DNA of 64,000 nt, taken from an uncultured Helicobacter sp. Its GTDB lineage: Bacteria; Campylobacterota; Campylobacteria; Campylobacterales; Helicobacteraceae. Numbering within the stretch: position 1 is the first letter of the stretch; each line of letters starts with the position of its first letter. Below, piece after piece: positions 7,749-17,145 of the stretch. Below the pieces are notes generated by a model. That model was not told the origin of the DNA. It worked only from the letters and a program-made list of their open reading frames with translations, and searched no databases. The stretch covers positions 62,001 through 126,000 of the forward strand of contig CALVDZ010000003.1 of the NCBI GenBank assembly GCA_944326445.1, written 5' to 3'. Made by a program: the position numbers and the translations under genes.

Positions 7749-8519
7749 ATGGATCTAACAACGATTATGGGCATACTTTTGTCTATCACAAGTATTTCTG
7801 TCGGGGATATTTTAGAGGGTGGCAATCCCCTGCACCTCATACATCTAAGCTCCGTGCTCATCGTGATCCCCACCGCGCTTTTCTCTGCGATTACCGCGAC
7901 ACATGGCGCGTATGTCAAGGGCGCGTATAAAGAGCTCAAACTCGCCTTTTTGGGCTCAAGTGTGAATCTCAACGAAACCATCAGGCAGCTAGTGGAACTC
8001 TCGACTATGGCGCGCAAAGACGGCGTGCTCTCGCTGGAAGGCAAGGCAGCGCAGATAGAAGATGATTTTTTGCGCAAGGCACTTGGTATGATTATCGATG
8101 GGCGCGACGCACACGCGGTGCGCGAGGATATGGAGATTCAGATAGAGGTGCTAGAGGAGTATTACCACGGCAGCGCGCATTATTGGATGCTTATGGGCGA
8201 GACTTGCCCGACATTTGGGCTTGTGGGCGCGGTGTGCGGTCTCATCCTCGCCCTCCAACTCTTAGATGATCCCAAAGCGATGGCGGCGGGTATCTCGGGA
8301 GCTTTTACCGCGACGGTTACGGGGATTTTTGGGGCATACGCGCTCTTTGGTCCCTTGGGGCAAAAAATCAATGCCAAAAGCAAGGATATCGTGCAAGAAA
8401 AGGTGCTCATCGTAGAAGGCGTAGTGAGTATCGCTAATGGCGATAATCCACGCAACCTCGAAGAAAAGCTACTCGGATTTATCAAGCCCGGCGAGCCCAA
8501 AATCTCACAATTTGAGTAG
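7749..8519 (+). CDS. motA: flagellar stator protein MotA
   Basis: 256 residues with the MotA/ExbB proton-channel layout: two N-terminal transmembrane segments, a cytoplasmic loop of about 100 residues with charged helices (residues 55-150), and two C-terminal segments (TFGLVGAVCGLILAL and an AAGISGAFTATVTGIFGAY stretch). With MotB it forms the membrane stator that drives flagellar rotation with proton flow. The ribosome-binding site is weak. motB follows after 8 bases. Confidence 0.92.
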   Translation: MDLTTIMGILLSITSISVGDILEGGNPLHLIHLSSVLIVIPTALFSAITATHGAYVKGAYKELKLAFLGSSVNLNETIRQLVELSTMARKDGVLSLEGKAAQIEDDFLRKALGMIIDGRDAHAVREDMEIQIEVLEEYYHGSAHYWMLMGETCPTFGLVGAVCGLILALQLLDDPKAMAAGISGAFTATVTGIFGAYALFGPLGQKINAKSKDIVQEKVLIVEGVVSIANGDNPRNLEEKLLGFIKPGEPKISQFE

Positions 8520-8527
8520 GAGCGCAA

Positions 8528-9274
8528 ATGGCAAAAAAGAAAAAATGCCCCGAATGCCCCGCTGGCGAAAAGTGGGCGGTGCCCTATGCAGACTTCCTCT
8601 CGCTTTTGCTAGCACTTTTTATCGCTCTGTGGGCGATCTCCTCTACAAGCGTGGAGAAAGCAAAGGCACTCAAAGAGGCGTTTGTCACGGTATTTGACTT
8701 CCCCATCACGATGCCTATGCCCTCCGAAGTGGATCAAGATTCTGGCAATTATGAGGGCAATGATGCCGATGAGAGCTCGCCCTCCTCTGGTCCCATCTCG
8801 GAGGCAAGCATACCCTCAGACATACAGGCTGATATCGGTGGCGTGCTAGAGCAGATAGATTCTGGGACATTTTTGCGACTGCCTAGTCAGATTCTCTTTG
8901 AGCCCGGCGTGGCAGAGATCACCAATAGCGATAACTTCACTTACCTAGAGCGGCTTGTAACCATCATCAAAGCCTATCCCGAGTATGTGCATCTAGATGT
9001 GCGCGGCTACACTGATAATGCGCCCCTGAGCGCGCGCTCGCCCTATAAGGATAGCTATGAGCTCTCAAGCGCGCGTGCGATTAATGTGATGCGCGAGCTC
9101 GTCCAAAAGGGCATACAACCCCACAGAATCTCCATATCCGGATATGGACCCTACGATCCTATCGCGCCAAACGACACACCGCAAAATCGCGCAAAAAACA
9201 ATCGCGTGGAGATATTTTTCTTTGTGAGCAAGACAAATGCGCCAAAGATTCAATCCCTGCTAGAAAAGCAGTGA
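8528..9274 (+). CDS. motB: flagellar stator protein MotB
   Basis: 248 residues. A short cytoplasmic N-terminus with a CPEC motif is followed by one transmembrane helix carrying the proton-accepting aspartate (Asp22 in VPYADFLSLL). A plug/linker region rich in acidic residues and serine (residues 70-105) precedes an OmpA-type peptidoglycan-binding domain (RGYTDN, LSSARA, NRVEIFF). It anchors the MotA channel ring to the cell wall. AGGAG precedes the ATG, and it is co-transcribed with motA. Confidence 0.93.
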   Translation: MAKKKKCPECPAGEKWAVPYADFLSLLLALFIALWAISSTSVEKAKALKEAFVTVFDFPITMPMPSEVDQDSGNYEGNDADESSPSSGPISEASIPSDIQADIGGVLEQIDSGTFLRLPSQILFEPGVAEITNSDNFTYLERLVTIIKAYPEYVHLDVRGYTDNAPLSARSPYKDSYELSSARAINVMRELVQKGIQPHRISISGYGPYDPIAPNDTPQNRAKNNRVEIFFFVSKTNAPKIQSLLEKQ

Positions 9275-9430
9275 GAATGCCTAAAAACCTAGCACTACCC
9301 CCGCTTGCCTCCCATCAAGCTGCGCTAGTATGCGCACAATCCCCCATAGCCCGATACATTACAAACACGCACGGGCTTGCGCAAAGTTTTGAATCTTTAT
9401 CCCAAACTTATGGCTAAACTCGGCGTTTTT

Positions 9431-9439
9431 TGCTACAAT
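9431..9439 (+). promoter_or_regulatory. probable argF promoter (extended -10)
   Basis: TGCTACAAT directly after a T-run fits the extended -10 used by the Helicobacter housekeeping sigma factor, where -35 is poorly conserved. It lies about 40 bp before the argF start. Confidence 0.55.
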
Positions 9440-9480
9440 CTGCGCTTTATTTGGATTTTAAGGATTGGAGGGATTTGTGA

Positions 9481-10452
9481 GTGAGCAAGATTCGACATTT
9501 TTTGACACTTAGAGATTTTAACAAAGATGAGATTTTAGCCATCATCGATCTCGCACTGCAAATCAAGCAAGAATGGCATAATCAAACACAACCCCTATAT
9601 TTAGAGCGCAAAACCCTAGGTATGGTGTTTGAAAAATCCTCCACGCGCACGCGCGTGAGCTTTGAAGCGGGGATTTATCAGCTCGGCGGTATGGGGATTT
9701 TCCTCTCTAATAAAGACATACAGCTTGGGCGCGGCGAGCCTATCAAAGATACTGCGCGCGTGGTGAGCTCAATGCTTGATATGATAATGATGCGCACCAG
9801 CGAGCATTCAAGAATCGAGGAATTCGCCCAATACTCTAGTGTGCCGGTTATCAATGGGCTAAGTGATGATTACCACCCCGTGCAGCTTATGGCGGATTAT
9901 ATGACGATGGTAGAATGCGGGATTGCCCTGCCGCACGCAAGCAGATTCTATCCATCAAACCCACAAAAGCCCATAGTCGCATACATAGGCGATGGCAACA
10001 ATATGGCGCACTCGTGGCTATGGCTGTGTGCCAAACTCGGCTTTGAGCTGCGTATCGCCTCGCCCAAGGGCTATGAGCCCAAAGCCCAAATCCTAGAGCA
10101 AGCCCTGCAAGAAGCCACAAAGAGTGGGGCGCGCATTCACATTAGCGATGATATACACGCCGCGGTGCAGGGCGCAAATGTCGTGACAACCGATACTTGG
10201 GCGTCTATGGGACAAGAAGACCAAAAAAAGGAACGCCAAGAGGCATTTAAATGCTATTGTGTCGATAGTGCTACAATGGCTCTAGCACACAAAGACGCGA
10301 TATTTTTGCATTGTCTGCCCGCCTATCGCGGACAAGAAGTCAGCGAGGAAGTGCTAGAGGGCGCGCAAAGCAGAGTGTTTTTGGAAGCACAAAACCGCCT
10401 CCACGCCCAAAAGGGCATTATGGTATGGCTACAAAGGCAAAACACACGATGA
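9481..10452 (+). CDS. argF: ornithine carbamoyltransferase
   Basis: 323 residues. The carbamoyl-phosphate loop KSSTRTRVSFE and the ornithine-binding signature HCLPAYRGQEV are both intact, and length is normal for the family. The enzyme forms citrulline from ornithine and carbamoyl phosphate in arginine synthesis. The start is GTG at 9481, supported by GGAGG at 9468-9472. It begins a four-gene run (argF, DUF2603-like, hemN, Fe-S protein) that also occurs in Campylobacter, with stop-start overlaps between the first three. Confidence 0.93.
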   Translation: MSKIRHFLTLRDFNKDEILAIIDLALQIKQEWHNQTQPLYLERKTLGMVFEKSSTRTRVSFEAGIYQLGGMGIFLSNKDIQLGRGEPIKDTARVVSSMLDMIMMRTSEHSRIEEFAQYSSVPVINGLSDDYHPVQLMADYMTMVECGIALPHASRFYPSNPQKPIVAYIGDGNNMAHSWLWLCAKLGFELRIASPKGYEPKAQILEQALQEATKSGARIHISDDIHAAVQGANVVTTDTWASMGQEDQKKERQEAFKCYCVDSATMALAHKDAIFLHCLPAYRGQEVSEEVLEGAQSRVFLEAQNRLHAQKGIMVWLQRQNTR

Positions 10453-10913
10453 AACCCACAAAAAAGGAGCTCCTGCTCCAAGACGATGTGCATCAGCAAT
10501 TTGGTATGGGCTATTTGAGCAAAATCGATAACCAAAGCGCGCTACTAAAGCTCCAAGAGGGCAGTTTGGAGAGCAATAAAGATATTTGGTTTTTGCAAGA
10601 TGGGGACAATCGCGAGTTTGTGCTTATGCCCCAAAATATGCTAAACAAACTCCTAGGGCGTATCAAAGAGGTGCAAGAAGAAAAGCTCCTAATGCGCCTA
10701 GAGCGAGAAGTGGCTACACAAATGCCAATCGATTTTGATGACGCGATGAGCGTGGCAAAAATGTATCTAGAATCCCATCGCCAAAGCGATGGCACGCTAC
10801 CTATGGTAAATGTCGCCTCTGTGGTGCGTGAGGTTAAAAAGCAGCACCCCAATTTGTTTTTTAACCTCGATGAGTATATCCTCCGACAAAAGCAGGGTGT
10901 GAGCGATGATTGA
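10449..10913 (+). CDS. DUF2603/UPF0763-like protein
   Basis: 154 residues, acidic, probably cytoplasmic, with no signal peptide or membrane segment. The start ATG at 10449 overlaps the argF stop as ATGA; the longer frame upstream shadows argF. The position between argF and hemN matches a conserved hypothetical protein of Campylobacter and Helicobacter that I recall as UPF0763. Function unknown. Both neighbours overlap it (hemN by 8 bases), so translation is coupled. Confidence 0.75.
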   Translation: MKPTKKELLLQDDVHQQFGMGYLSKIDNQSALLKLQEGSLESNKDIWFLQDGDNREFVLMPQNMLNKLLGRIKEVQEEKLLMRLEREVATQMPIDFDDAMSVAKMYLESHRQSDGTLPMVNVASVVREVKKQHPNLFFNLDEYILRQKQGVSDD

Positions 10914-12279
10914 CTTTGCAAAATTCGCCGCCTACTCCAAGCCCGGACCAAGATACACGAGCTATCCCACTGCCGTGGAATTCCACAGCGATTTTGACGC
11001 TAAACAATATAGAGAAAATCTCCAAGCAAGCGACAAGCAATACGCCCACATACCGCTTTCTGTGTATGTGCATTTGCCATTTTGCCGCTCTGCGTGCTAT
11101 TTCTGCGGGTGTAATGTCGTCTATACGAGCAAAGAGGAGAAAAAAGCGCGCTATATAGGGTATTTCAAAAAAGAACTAGCCCTGCTTGCCCAAAGTATGG
11201 ATACGACAAGAGAGGTGGTGCAGTTTCACTTCGGTGGGGGCACGCCGACATTTTTTAACGCCCACGAGCTCCAAGAGATTATAGAATCTCTCCGCGCCAC
11301 ATTCCCCAACTTCGCGCCCAATGCGGAGGTGAGCTGCGAGGTGGATCCGCGGTATTTCACACAGGAGCAAATGCAGGTATTGCACGATGGGGGCTTTAAT
11401 CGCCTAAGCTTTGGCGTGCAGGATTTTCACCCCAAAGTCCAAGAAGCCGTGCATAGGCACCAAAGCCCCGAGCTCGTGCGCGAGGCAGTGGAGCTAGCGC
11501 GCAAGTTTGGGATAGATTCTATAAATTTCGATCTCATCTATGGGCTGCCTTTTCAGAATCTAAGCACCTTCAAACAAACCCTAGATTCTGTCCTAGAACT
11601 CTCGCCCGAGCGTTTGGCGATCTTTAACTACGCTCACGTGCCCTGGATCAAAAAAACAATGCGCAAAATCGATGAGAGCACCCTCCCGCCACCACAAGAG
11701 AAGCTAAAAATCCTCCAAGAGAGTATAAAGGTGCTAGGCGCGGCAGGCTATGAGATGATAGGTATGGATCACTTTGCCAAAAAAAGCGATGAGCTCTATC
11801 GCGCCAAGCAGCAAAGACAGCTCCGCCGCAACTTCCAAGGCTACACGACTAGGGGCTTTTCGCAAACCATAGGTATCGGGCTCACAAGCATTAGCGAGGG
11901 CGTGGAGTATTATGCGCAAAACTATAAAGATATGGCGGCATACGAGGCGGCACTCGATCACGGGGTTTTACCCACCGAGCGAGGTATCAAGCTCACGCGA
12001 GAGGATAGGCTGCGCAAAAGCGTGATTATGGAGCTTATGAACAACCTTAGTCTTGAGTTTTCACACACGCAGCGGGAATTTGGCATAGATTTTAGGAGTT
12101 ATTTTGCGCGAGAGCTCGCCCTTTTGGCTCCGTATGAGGAGGCGGGATTGCTTGAGATACGCCAAGATTCCATTACCACCACGCAAACGGGCGCGATGCT
12201 CATCCGCAATATCGCAATGTGCTTTGATGCGTATCTGCACAATGCAAGCGAGCAAAAACGCTTTAGTAAGACGATTTAA
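10906..12279 (+). CDS. hemN: oxygen-independent coproporphyrinogen III oxidase
   Basis: 457 residues, full HemN length. The radical-SAM cluster motif CRSACYFC (Cys60, Cys64, Cys67) is followed by CGC, with the GGGTP motif and the RYTSYPTAVEF N-terminal signature that distinguishes true HemN from HemW. It decarboxylates coproporphyrinogen III to protoporphyrinogen IX anaerobically, supplying haem for cytochromes such as the cbb3 oxidase encoded near 30 kb. The ATG overlaps the preceding gene by 8 bases. Confidence 0.93.
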   Translation: MIDFAKFAAYSKPGPRYTSYPTAVEFHSDFDAKQYRENLQASDKQYAHIPLSVYVHLPFCRSACYFCGCNVVYTSKEEKKARYIGYFKKELALLAQSMDTTREVVQFHFGGGTPTFFNAHELQEIIESLRATFPNFAPNAEVSCEVDPRYFTQEQMQVLHDGGFNRLSFGVQDFHPKVQEAVHRHQSPELVREAVELARKFGIDSINFDLIYGLPFQNLSTFKQTLDSVLELSPERLAIFNYAHVPWIKKTMRKIDESTLPPPQEKLKILQESIKVLGAAGYEMIGMDHFAKKSDELYRAKQQRQLRRNFQGYTTRGFSQTIGIGLTSISEGVEYYAQNYKDMAAYEAALDHGVLPTERGIKLTREDRLRKSVIMELMNNLSLEFSHTQREFGIDFRSYFARELALLAPYEEAGLLEIRQDSITTTQTGAMLIRNIAMCFDAYLHNASEQKRFSKTI

Positions 12280-12288
12280 GGGGACAGA

Positions 12289-13626
12289 ATGCCATTTGAT
12301 TTGCAAAACACCGCGCTCTCTTGTGTCAAATGCGGCAAATGTATCCCTGATTGCACCATTTATCAAGTCAATCGCGATGAAACCACCTCGCCACGCGGGT
12401 TTTTGGATCTCCTCGGTGCGTATAAGGCGGGGCAGCTGCCCCTAGATTCTACAAGTAAGAAAATCTTTGAATCTTGCTTCCTATGCACCACCTGTGTGCA
12501 AAACTGCCCCTCCAAACTGCCCGTGGATACGGCTATAGAATCCGTGCGTATCGACATCGCGCGCGAATTTGGCATAAGCTGGTATAAGCGATTGTATTTT
12601 TTTCTCCTGCGACACAGAAAAATCGCTGATATTGTGTTTTCATTTGTGGGCTTTGTGGCTCCCTGCCTCTTTAAAAGCGATGAGAGCAAGCTAAGGCTTC
12701 CCATTAAGCGCAGTGTTTTTCCCTTTGCCAAAAAATCCTTTTTGCAAAAATACGGCACGCCACTGCCCACTACCAATCCACCACAAGCGCGCGACATAGA
12801 ATCTAGCGCACAAAATACAGAATCTAGCGCACACATAGAATCTAGCCCTAAGCCAAACAAACGACGCGTGGCGATTTTTATCGGGTGCTTGGCAAACTAC
12901 AACTACACCAATGTGGGCGAGAGTTTGCTAAAGATTCTAAACGCCCTAGATATAGAAGCTTTTGTCCCAAAGTTTCAGGAATGCTGCGGCGCACCGGCGT
13001 TTTTCACGGGCGATATACGCACCGTCACCACGCTCATAAAGCGCAATATTGAGTATTTTGAGCAGTTTTGGGAGGATATAGACGCGATGATAATCCCCGA
13101 AGCTACTTGCGCGGCGATGGTAAAGGTGGATTGGAAGCACGCGCTAGAGCTTGGCGAGGAGGCAGGAGAATCTCAGCAATGGGTTGAGCGATTAGAGCGG
13201 CTATTGCCAAAGATTTTTATGACAAGCGAGTGGCTTGAGGCGCATACTGATATCCTCACGCGCCTTGAGGGCACGCGCGCGGATTATGCCATCACTTACC
13301 ACGATCCTTGCCACGCGCGCAAGGTGCTGGGCGTGTATAAGCAACCACGCGCCCTGCTTGCCAAAAACTTCACGATTAATGAAATGTCAGATTGTGCGCG
13401 CTGCTGCGGGTTTGGGGGGATTAGTATGCAAAGCTCTAATTACGCCCTCACGCTCAAAGCCGGTATCCCAAAAGCCCAAAGTATCCACGCAAGCGGCGCG
13501 CAGATAGTGAGCGCGGAATGTGGCGCGTGCCGAATGCAGCTCACAAACGCGCTAGATTCTATCAATTCCCCCGTGCGCGTCCTCCACCCCCTAGAGCTCC
13601 TCGCTGACAAGCTCCCTCATAACTAA
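12289..13626 (+). CDS. CCG-domain Fe-S oxidoreductase (GlcF/HdrD-like)
   Basis: 445 residues. Two 4Fe-4S motifs lie near the N-terminus (CVKCGKCIPDC and CFLCTTCVQNC), followed by two cysteine-rich CCG domains (FQECCGAPA and CARCCGFGG, with PCHARK between). This architecture is shared by glycolate oxidase GlcF and heterodisulfide-reductase-like electron-transfer proteins. The donor and acceptor are not evident. Between the ferredoxin and CCG parts there is a Ser/Glu linker whose DNA contains three AGAATCT words (12797-12844). It ends the argF-hemN run; a similar gene follows hemN in Campylobacter. Confidence 0.85.
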   Translation: MPFDLQNTALSCVKCGKCIPDCTIYQVNRDETTSPRGFLDLLGAYKAGQLPLDSTSKKIFESCFLCTTCVQNCPSKLPVDTAIESVRIDIAREFGISWYKRLYFFLLRHRKIADIVFSFVGFVAPCLFKSDESKLRLPIKRSVFPFAKKSFLQKYGTPLPTTNPPQARDIESSAQNTESSAHIESSPKPNKRRVAIFIGCLANYNYTNVGESLLKILNALDIEAFVPKFQECCGAPAFFTGDIRTVTTLIKRNIEYFEQFWEDIDAMIIPEATCAAMVKVDWKHALELGEEAGESQQWVERLERLLPKIFMTSEWLEAHTDILTRLEGTRADYAITYHDPCHARKVLGVYKQPRALLAKNFTINEMSDCARCCGFGGISMQSSNYALTLKAGIPKAQSIHASGAQIVSAECGACRMQLTNALDSINSPVRVLHPLELLADKLPHN

Positions 13627-14061
13627 AGACAATCACAAGTAAAGACAAACAAGCCGTGCTCTCTTAGACGGGTTACCCTCTCCACAAAGATTTTGGGCAC
13701 GTGGATTCTATAACGCGCGCCTTGGTTTGGAAAATAAAGCCATAAAGGGCGCAAAGCGTAGGGGGAGATTCTAAACTTTGTGCGCAAATGGGGGCTAGAG
13801 GCTAATGCAAATAGGCTTTTTGGGTGGATGATGGAGTGTGAGGGGCAAAAACACAAGCTTGTGCGCAAAAAGCTAAGCTCTAAGCGCAAACTCGCCCTAT
13901 GCCACGCGCGAAAAGCTAAACCCAAGCGCGCCCGCTACAATCACTCCATACCAAATGGGGCTTTAGATTCTATAATCACCAATTCCAAAAACAAGGGATA
14001 AAAAAGCAGTGTCTCAAAGCAGGCAAGCAAAGCGAGAGGCGATCCTCTCCCCGCGACTTTG
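13627..14061. other. 435-bp gap without a convincing gene
   Basis: Two short open frames occupy it: plus strand 13780-14001 (73 residues, very Lys/Arg-rich) and minus strand 13623-13925 (100 residues, TTG start, ending REHGLFVFTCDCL). Neither has a good ribosome-binding site or a recognisable family. -10-like hexamers TACAAT (13936-13941) and TATAAT (13971-13976) point rightwards toward a hairpin at 14026-14063, so a small RNA of about 85 bases is possible but unproven. Confidence 0.4.
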
Positions 14062-14063
14062 CT
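14026..14063. terminator. nested hairpin at the end of the chemoreceptor gene
   Basis: AGCAAAG (14026-14032) pairs with CTTTGCT (14057-14063), and inside it GAGAGG pairs with CCTCTC. It overlaps the chemoreceptor stop codon. Read rightwards it is followed by AGATTTT; read leftwards a T6 run lies about 20 bases further. It may terminate either strand. Confidence 0.4.
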
Positions 14064-15699
14064 AGATTTTAAAATGCGAGATATGGGCTTTGAGTGTAGA
14101 TGAGATTTGCTCTAGACTCTCGCTGACACTCGTGTTTTGCTCCATAAGCTCGGCGGTTTGCTTAGAGATATCTGCCATCTTAGAAATCGCTGCATTAATC
14201 TGCCCCATAGCCTCCACCTGATGGTTTGAAGCCCTAGCGACATCTTTTGCTTTGGTAAGTGAATCTTGGGCTTGCTGATAAATCTCATTGAGGATACCCC
14301 TCGCCTCGTGTGCGAGCTGCAAGCCCTTCTCGGCTTGTGGCACTGCCGCCTCCATAGCCTCCACGCTCGTTTGTGTCTCACTCTGGATAATCTGAATCAT
14401 CGCAGCAATCTCTGAAGTGGCGTCCTGCGTGCGCTCAGCAAGCTGCCGCACAGAATCCGCCACCACGGCAAACCCACGCCCGTGCTCGCCCGCGCGCGCC
14501 GCCTCGATCGCGGCATTGAGCGCGAGGAGATTGGTCTGATCGGCGATATCTTTGATGAGTTGCGTGCTGGAGCTGATGTCTTGGGCGTGCTTTTCAAGCG
14601 ATTTGATGTGTTCATTAGAGCTATTGACAGTCTCTGCGATTTTTTCAATCTCGCTCACGGTTTGCATGAGCGCATCGCGTCCCTTTTGTGAAAGCTCGGT
14701 GGTGCGTGAGGAGTTTTCCTCTGTCTGATTGGCCACCTGTGCGATATTTTCCGTGCTTTGGGCGATTTCTTGAATCTTCTTAGCCGAGTCTGATGAGGAT
14801 TGCACCTGCTGTGTGGATGCTTTGCTCGCTTTGTCCGAAGACTCTGCCACGCTCTGGGCTTTGAGGTTGAGATCTTGGGCATTGCTCGTGAGCTCTCGCA
14901 CGATAGATTTTAGCTGATCTTGCATTTTTGCAGTGGCATCAAGCAGGCTATCTGGGACTTTGGTGCTGATGTCTTGCTGGAGATTGCCCTGTGCGATATT
15001 GCGCATAATCTCTACCACCACTCTGGGCTCGCCACCAAGCGAGGACATAAGGTTTTTGATAATCAGCATTGAGACAATAAGAGCGATAATAACCGCAACG
15101 ATAGTGAGCCAAATCACTGTCGTGAGATATGAGGAAACCGATGCTTGAGTGACTTCATTAGCCGCTTGGTTTTTGGCTTCTTGGTAGTCGATAAATTGAT
15201 TTATCACCGCAAGCCACTCGACAAAATATTCTCGCACTTTAGAATCCAAAAGCTCGGTAGCCTTGGCGTTGTCGTTGGCAAGCGCCAAATCAATGAGCTT
15301 CTTTGTCAGAGGCATAGTCTTTGCCTCCACTGCCTTGATACTCTTTAAAATCTCCCTTTCTTTGTCATCTACCATCGAAGCGTCTTTAAAAATCTCATCA
15401 AGCTGCACGGCGTTGGTGGCGTAGTCTTCTTCAAGCTTTTTAACAAGGGCATAAGTCTGCTGCATGTGCTTAGAATCCACAAGCAAAATAATATCGCGAA
15501 TGCCAATAGCCCTATCATGCACGCTCCCTCGGAAGTTGATAGCATGCCTTTGCTTGACATCATTTACTTGGCTTATGTCTTCTAGAGTTTCAGAGATAGA
15601 ATGCACTTTCATATACCCAACGACGATGATGATTAAAATAAGCGCAACAAGCGTGATGAAGCCCACACTTAGCTGCGCACGCACCGATAAATTTTTCAT
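14062..15699 (-). CDS. methyl-accepting chemotaxis protein
   Basis: 545 residues. Transmembrane segment 1 is at about 10-29, a mostly helical periplasmic ligand domain of roughly 160 residues resembles the four-helix-bundle type, transmembrane segment 2 is near 190-212, and a HAMP-like region follows. The signalling domain carries the conserved hairpin tip (DQTNLLALNAAIEAARAGE, then GRGFAVVA). It relays an unknown stimulus to CheA/CheW and flagellar rotation. AAGGAG precedes the ATG. It has its own promoter inside the end of the upstream gene. Confidence 0.92.
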   Translation of the reverse strand: MKNLSVRAQLSVGFITLVALILIIIVVGYMKVHSISETLEDISQVNDVKQRHAINFRGSVHDRAIGIRDIILLVDSKHMQQTYALVKKLEEDYATNAVQLDEIFKDASMVDDKEREILKSIKAVEAKTMPLTKKLIDLALANDNAKATELLDSKVREYFVEWLAVINQFIDYQEAKNQAANEVTQASVSSYLTTVIWLTIVAVIIALIVSMLIIKNLMSSLGGEPRVVVEIMRNIAQGNLQQDISTKVPDSLLDATAKMQDQLKSIVRELTSNAQDLNLKAQSVAESSDKASKASTQQVQSSSDSAKKIQEIAQSTENIAQVANQTEENSSRTTELSQKGRDALMQTVSEIEKIAETVNSSNEHIKSLEKHAQDISSSTQLIKDIADQTNLLALNAAIEAARAGEHGRGFAVVADSVRQLAERTQDATSEIAAMIQIIQSETQTSVEAMEAAVPQAEKGLQLAHEARGILNEIYQQAQDSLTKAKDVARASNHQVEAMGQINAAISKMADISKQTAELMEQNTSVSESLEQISSTLKAHISHFKI

Positions 15700-15729
15700 T
15701 AAAATCTCCTTAAATTAAATATAAATCGC

Positions 15730-15735
15730 ATTATA
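15730..15735 (-). promoter_or_regulatory. -10 element for the chemoreceptor gene
   Basis: TATAAT on the minus strand, about 30 bp before the chemoreceptor start and overlapping the stop codon of the CoA-binding gene. The upstream region is AT-rich without a clear -35, normal for Helicobacter. Confidence 0.5.
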
Positions 15736-16183
15736 CTTTATTTTCCCTTGCATTTGTGCTAGATTGCAATCTAGCATGCTCGATTTGTATGCACTTATCC
15801 TGCACATTAGGGATACTCCGCTCGCTTAGACGCCTAGCCACCTCATCACTGCGTATGTCAAGCTGCATCCAAAACGCCCCCACGCTCCCACTAGGCAGGC
15901 TTAGAATCTCTTCAGCAAGCACCTCGCAAGCCCTAGCATTGCGGAATGCCACGACGATATCAAAACGCCCCTTATCCGCCACCGCCTCGCTTAGGCTACG
16001 ATACACCCTCTGGCCTAGTATCATCTCTTCTTTGGGATAAATGGGCGTGATGACAAAACTATGCTCCTGCAAATACTGCGCCACTTGAAAGCTGTCTTTT
16101 TGCGGATTGGGGCTTAGCCCACAGATGGCTATGCTCTTGGCGTTTTTGAGCAGTGAGACTATGGCGTTATTAGATTCAGACAT
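15731..16183 (-). CDS. CoA-binding domain protein (YccU type)
   Basis: 150 residues: a single Rossmann-like CoA-binding domain. It begins AKSIAICGLSPNPQKDSF, contains ITPIYPK and FRNARACEVLAEE segments, and has the family's GAFWMQLDIRSDEVA stretch. Members bind CoA or a related nucleotide; the cellular role is not established. AAGGAG precedes the ATG, and the start overlaps the end of the transporter gene by 8 bases, so the pair is translationally coupled. Confidence 0.8.
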   Translation of the reverse strand: MSESNNAIVSLLKNAKSIAICGLSPNPQKDSFQVAQYLQEHSFVITPIYPKEEMILGQRVYRSLSEAVADKGRFDIVVAFRNARACEVLAEEILSLPSGSVGAFWMQLDIRSDEVARRLSERSIPNVQDKCIQIEHARLQSSTNARENKV

Positions 16184-17135
16184 TTTTGCTCCTTTTGATA
16201 CTTCTTAGATCTTTAAGTAGATTTGGCAGCCCTATGATAATCCCAGAGAGGATCACAAGCACCATACCAAGCCCCACGCCAAAATGCGGCAGCGCATCGC
16301 CTAGCATAATGCCAAAAATCAGCCCAAACACCACGCGCGTGTAATCGATAGGCGCGACTATCCCAGCGGGTGCGAGCATATAGGCTTTTGTCAAAAAATA
16401 CTGCCCAAAAGTGCCAAAAATCCCCATCGCGAGGACTATGCCCCACTCGCTTAGGCTAGGCGTGTGCCATACCGCTTGCCAAGATTGCATACTCGCTTGC
16501 ACGATGAGTATGCCCAGACTCACCACGCTCATCGTGATACCAAAGACAAGCACCACGACATTATCATCAAAATAGCCCTTAAGATTGCGCAGGCTAATAA
16601 ACGCCAAAGCCATCATAAACCCGCCCAAAATCCCTAAGATAATATTTAGCATCGGGATAGAGTTAAAATGCGGATCGCAAATAAGCACAATCCCACCAAA
16701 GCCTAGCAAAGTCGCAAACAGCACGACAAAGCCCACGCGCTCTTTTAAAAACAGCATTGAGAGCAGCACGACATAGATAGGCATCGTCTGTGAAAAGGTA
16801 GAAGCCACGCCTAGCGAGATATGCGTGATATTATAAAAAAGCGCGAGCATACTAAGCCCGCCAAAGAGCGAGCGCAAGCACAGCAGCCACCAGCCGCCTT
16901 GCTTGGATTTTTTGCGCGGGGGCTTATACACAAACCACCCCAAAAGCAGCACCACCATAATGATGGAGCGAAAAAATATGCTCTCCACCGCGCTCATGCT
17001 AGGCGATAGAATCTTCACGCACGCATTCATCATCGCAAAAAACAGCGCGGAGATGAACATATTGATAATCCCTAGGCTGATATGGGAATAATGCGCAAAA
17101 TATCGGGGCTGCTTTGGGCTCATCTTTGGGCTCAT
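16176..17135 (-). CDS. EamA/DMT-family transporter
   Basis: About 319 residues with ten predicted hydrophobic segments in two EamA repeats, typical of drug/metabolite exporters. The first repeat starts near HISLGIINMFISALFFAMMN and the second near the WGIVLAMGIFGTFGQYF stretch. The frame extends further upstream but would overlap the preceding lipoprotein, so ATG 17135 (or the second ATG at 17123 of a 12-bp duplication coding MSPKMSPK) is preferred; neither has a clear Shine-Dalgarno. The substrate is unknown. Confidence 0.8.
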   Translation of the reverse strand: MSPKMSPKQPRYFAHYSHISLGIINMFISALFFAMMNACVKILSPSMSAVESIFFRSIIMVVLLLGWFVYKPPRKKSKQGGWWLLCLRSLFGGLSMLALFYNITHISLGVASTFSQTMPIYVVLLSMLFLKERVGFVVLFATLLGFGGIVLICDPHFNSIPMLNIILGILGGFMMALAFISLRNLKGYFDDNVVVLVFGITMSVVSLGILIVQASMQSWQAVWHTPSLSEWGIVLAMGIFGTFGQYFLTKAYMLAPAGIVAPIDYTRVVFGLIFGIMLGDALPHFGVGLGMVLVILSGIIIGLPNLLKDLRSIKRSKNV

Positions 17136-17145
17136 TGTGATAATG

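Noticed and set aside
13623..13925. 100-residue minus-strand frame after the Fe-S protein gene
   Set aside because: TTG start directly after an in-frame stop, no ribosome-binding site and no recognisable family.
13780..14001. 73-residue plus-strand frame, Lys/Arg-rich
   Set aside because: No ribosome-binding site and no family; composition looks like non-coding sequence.
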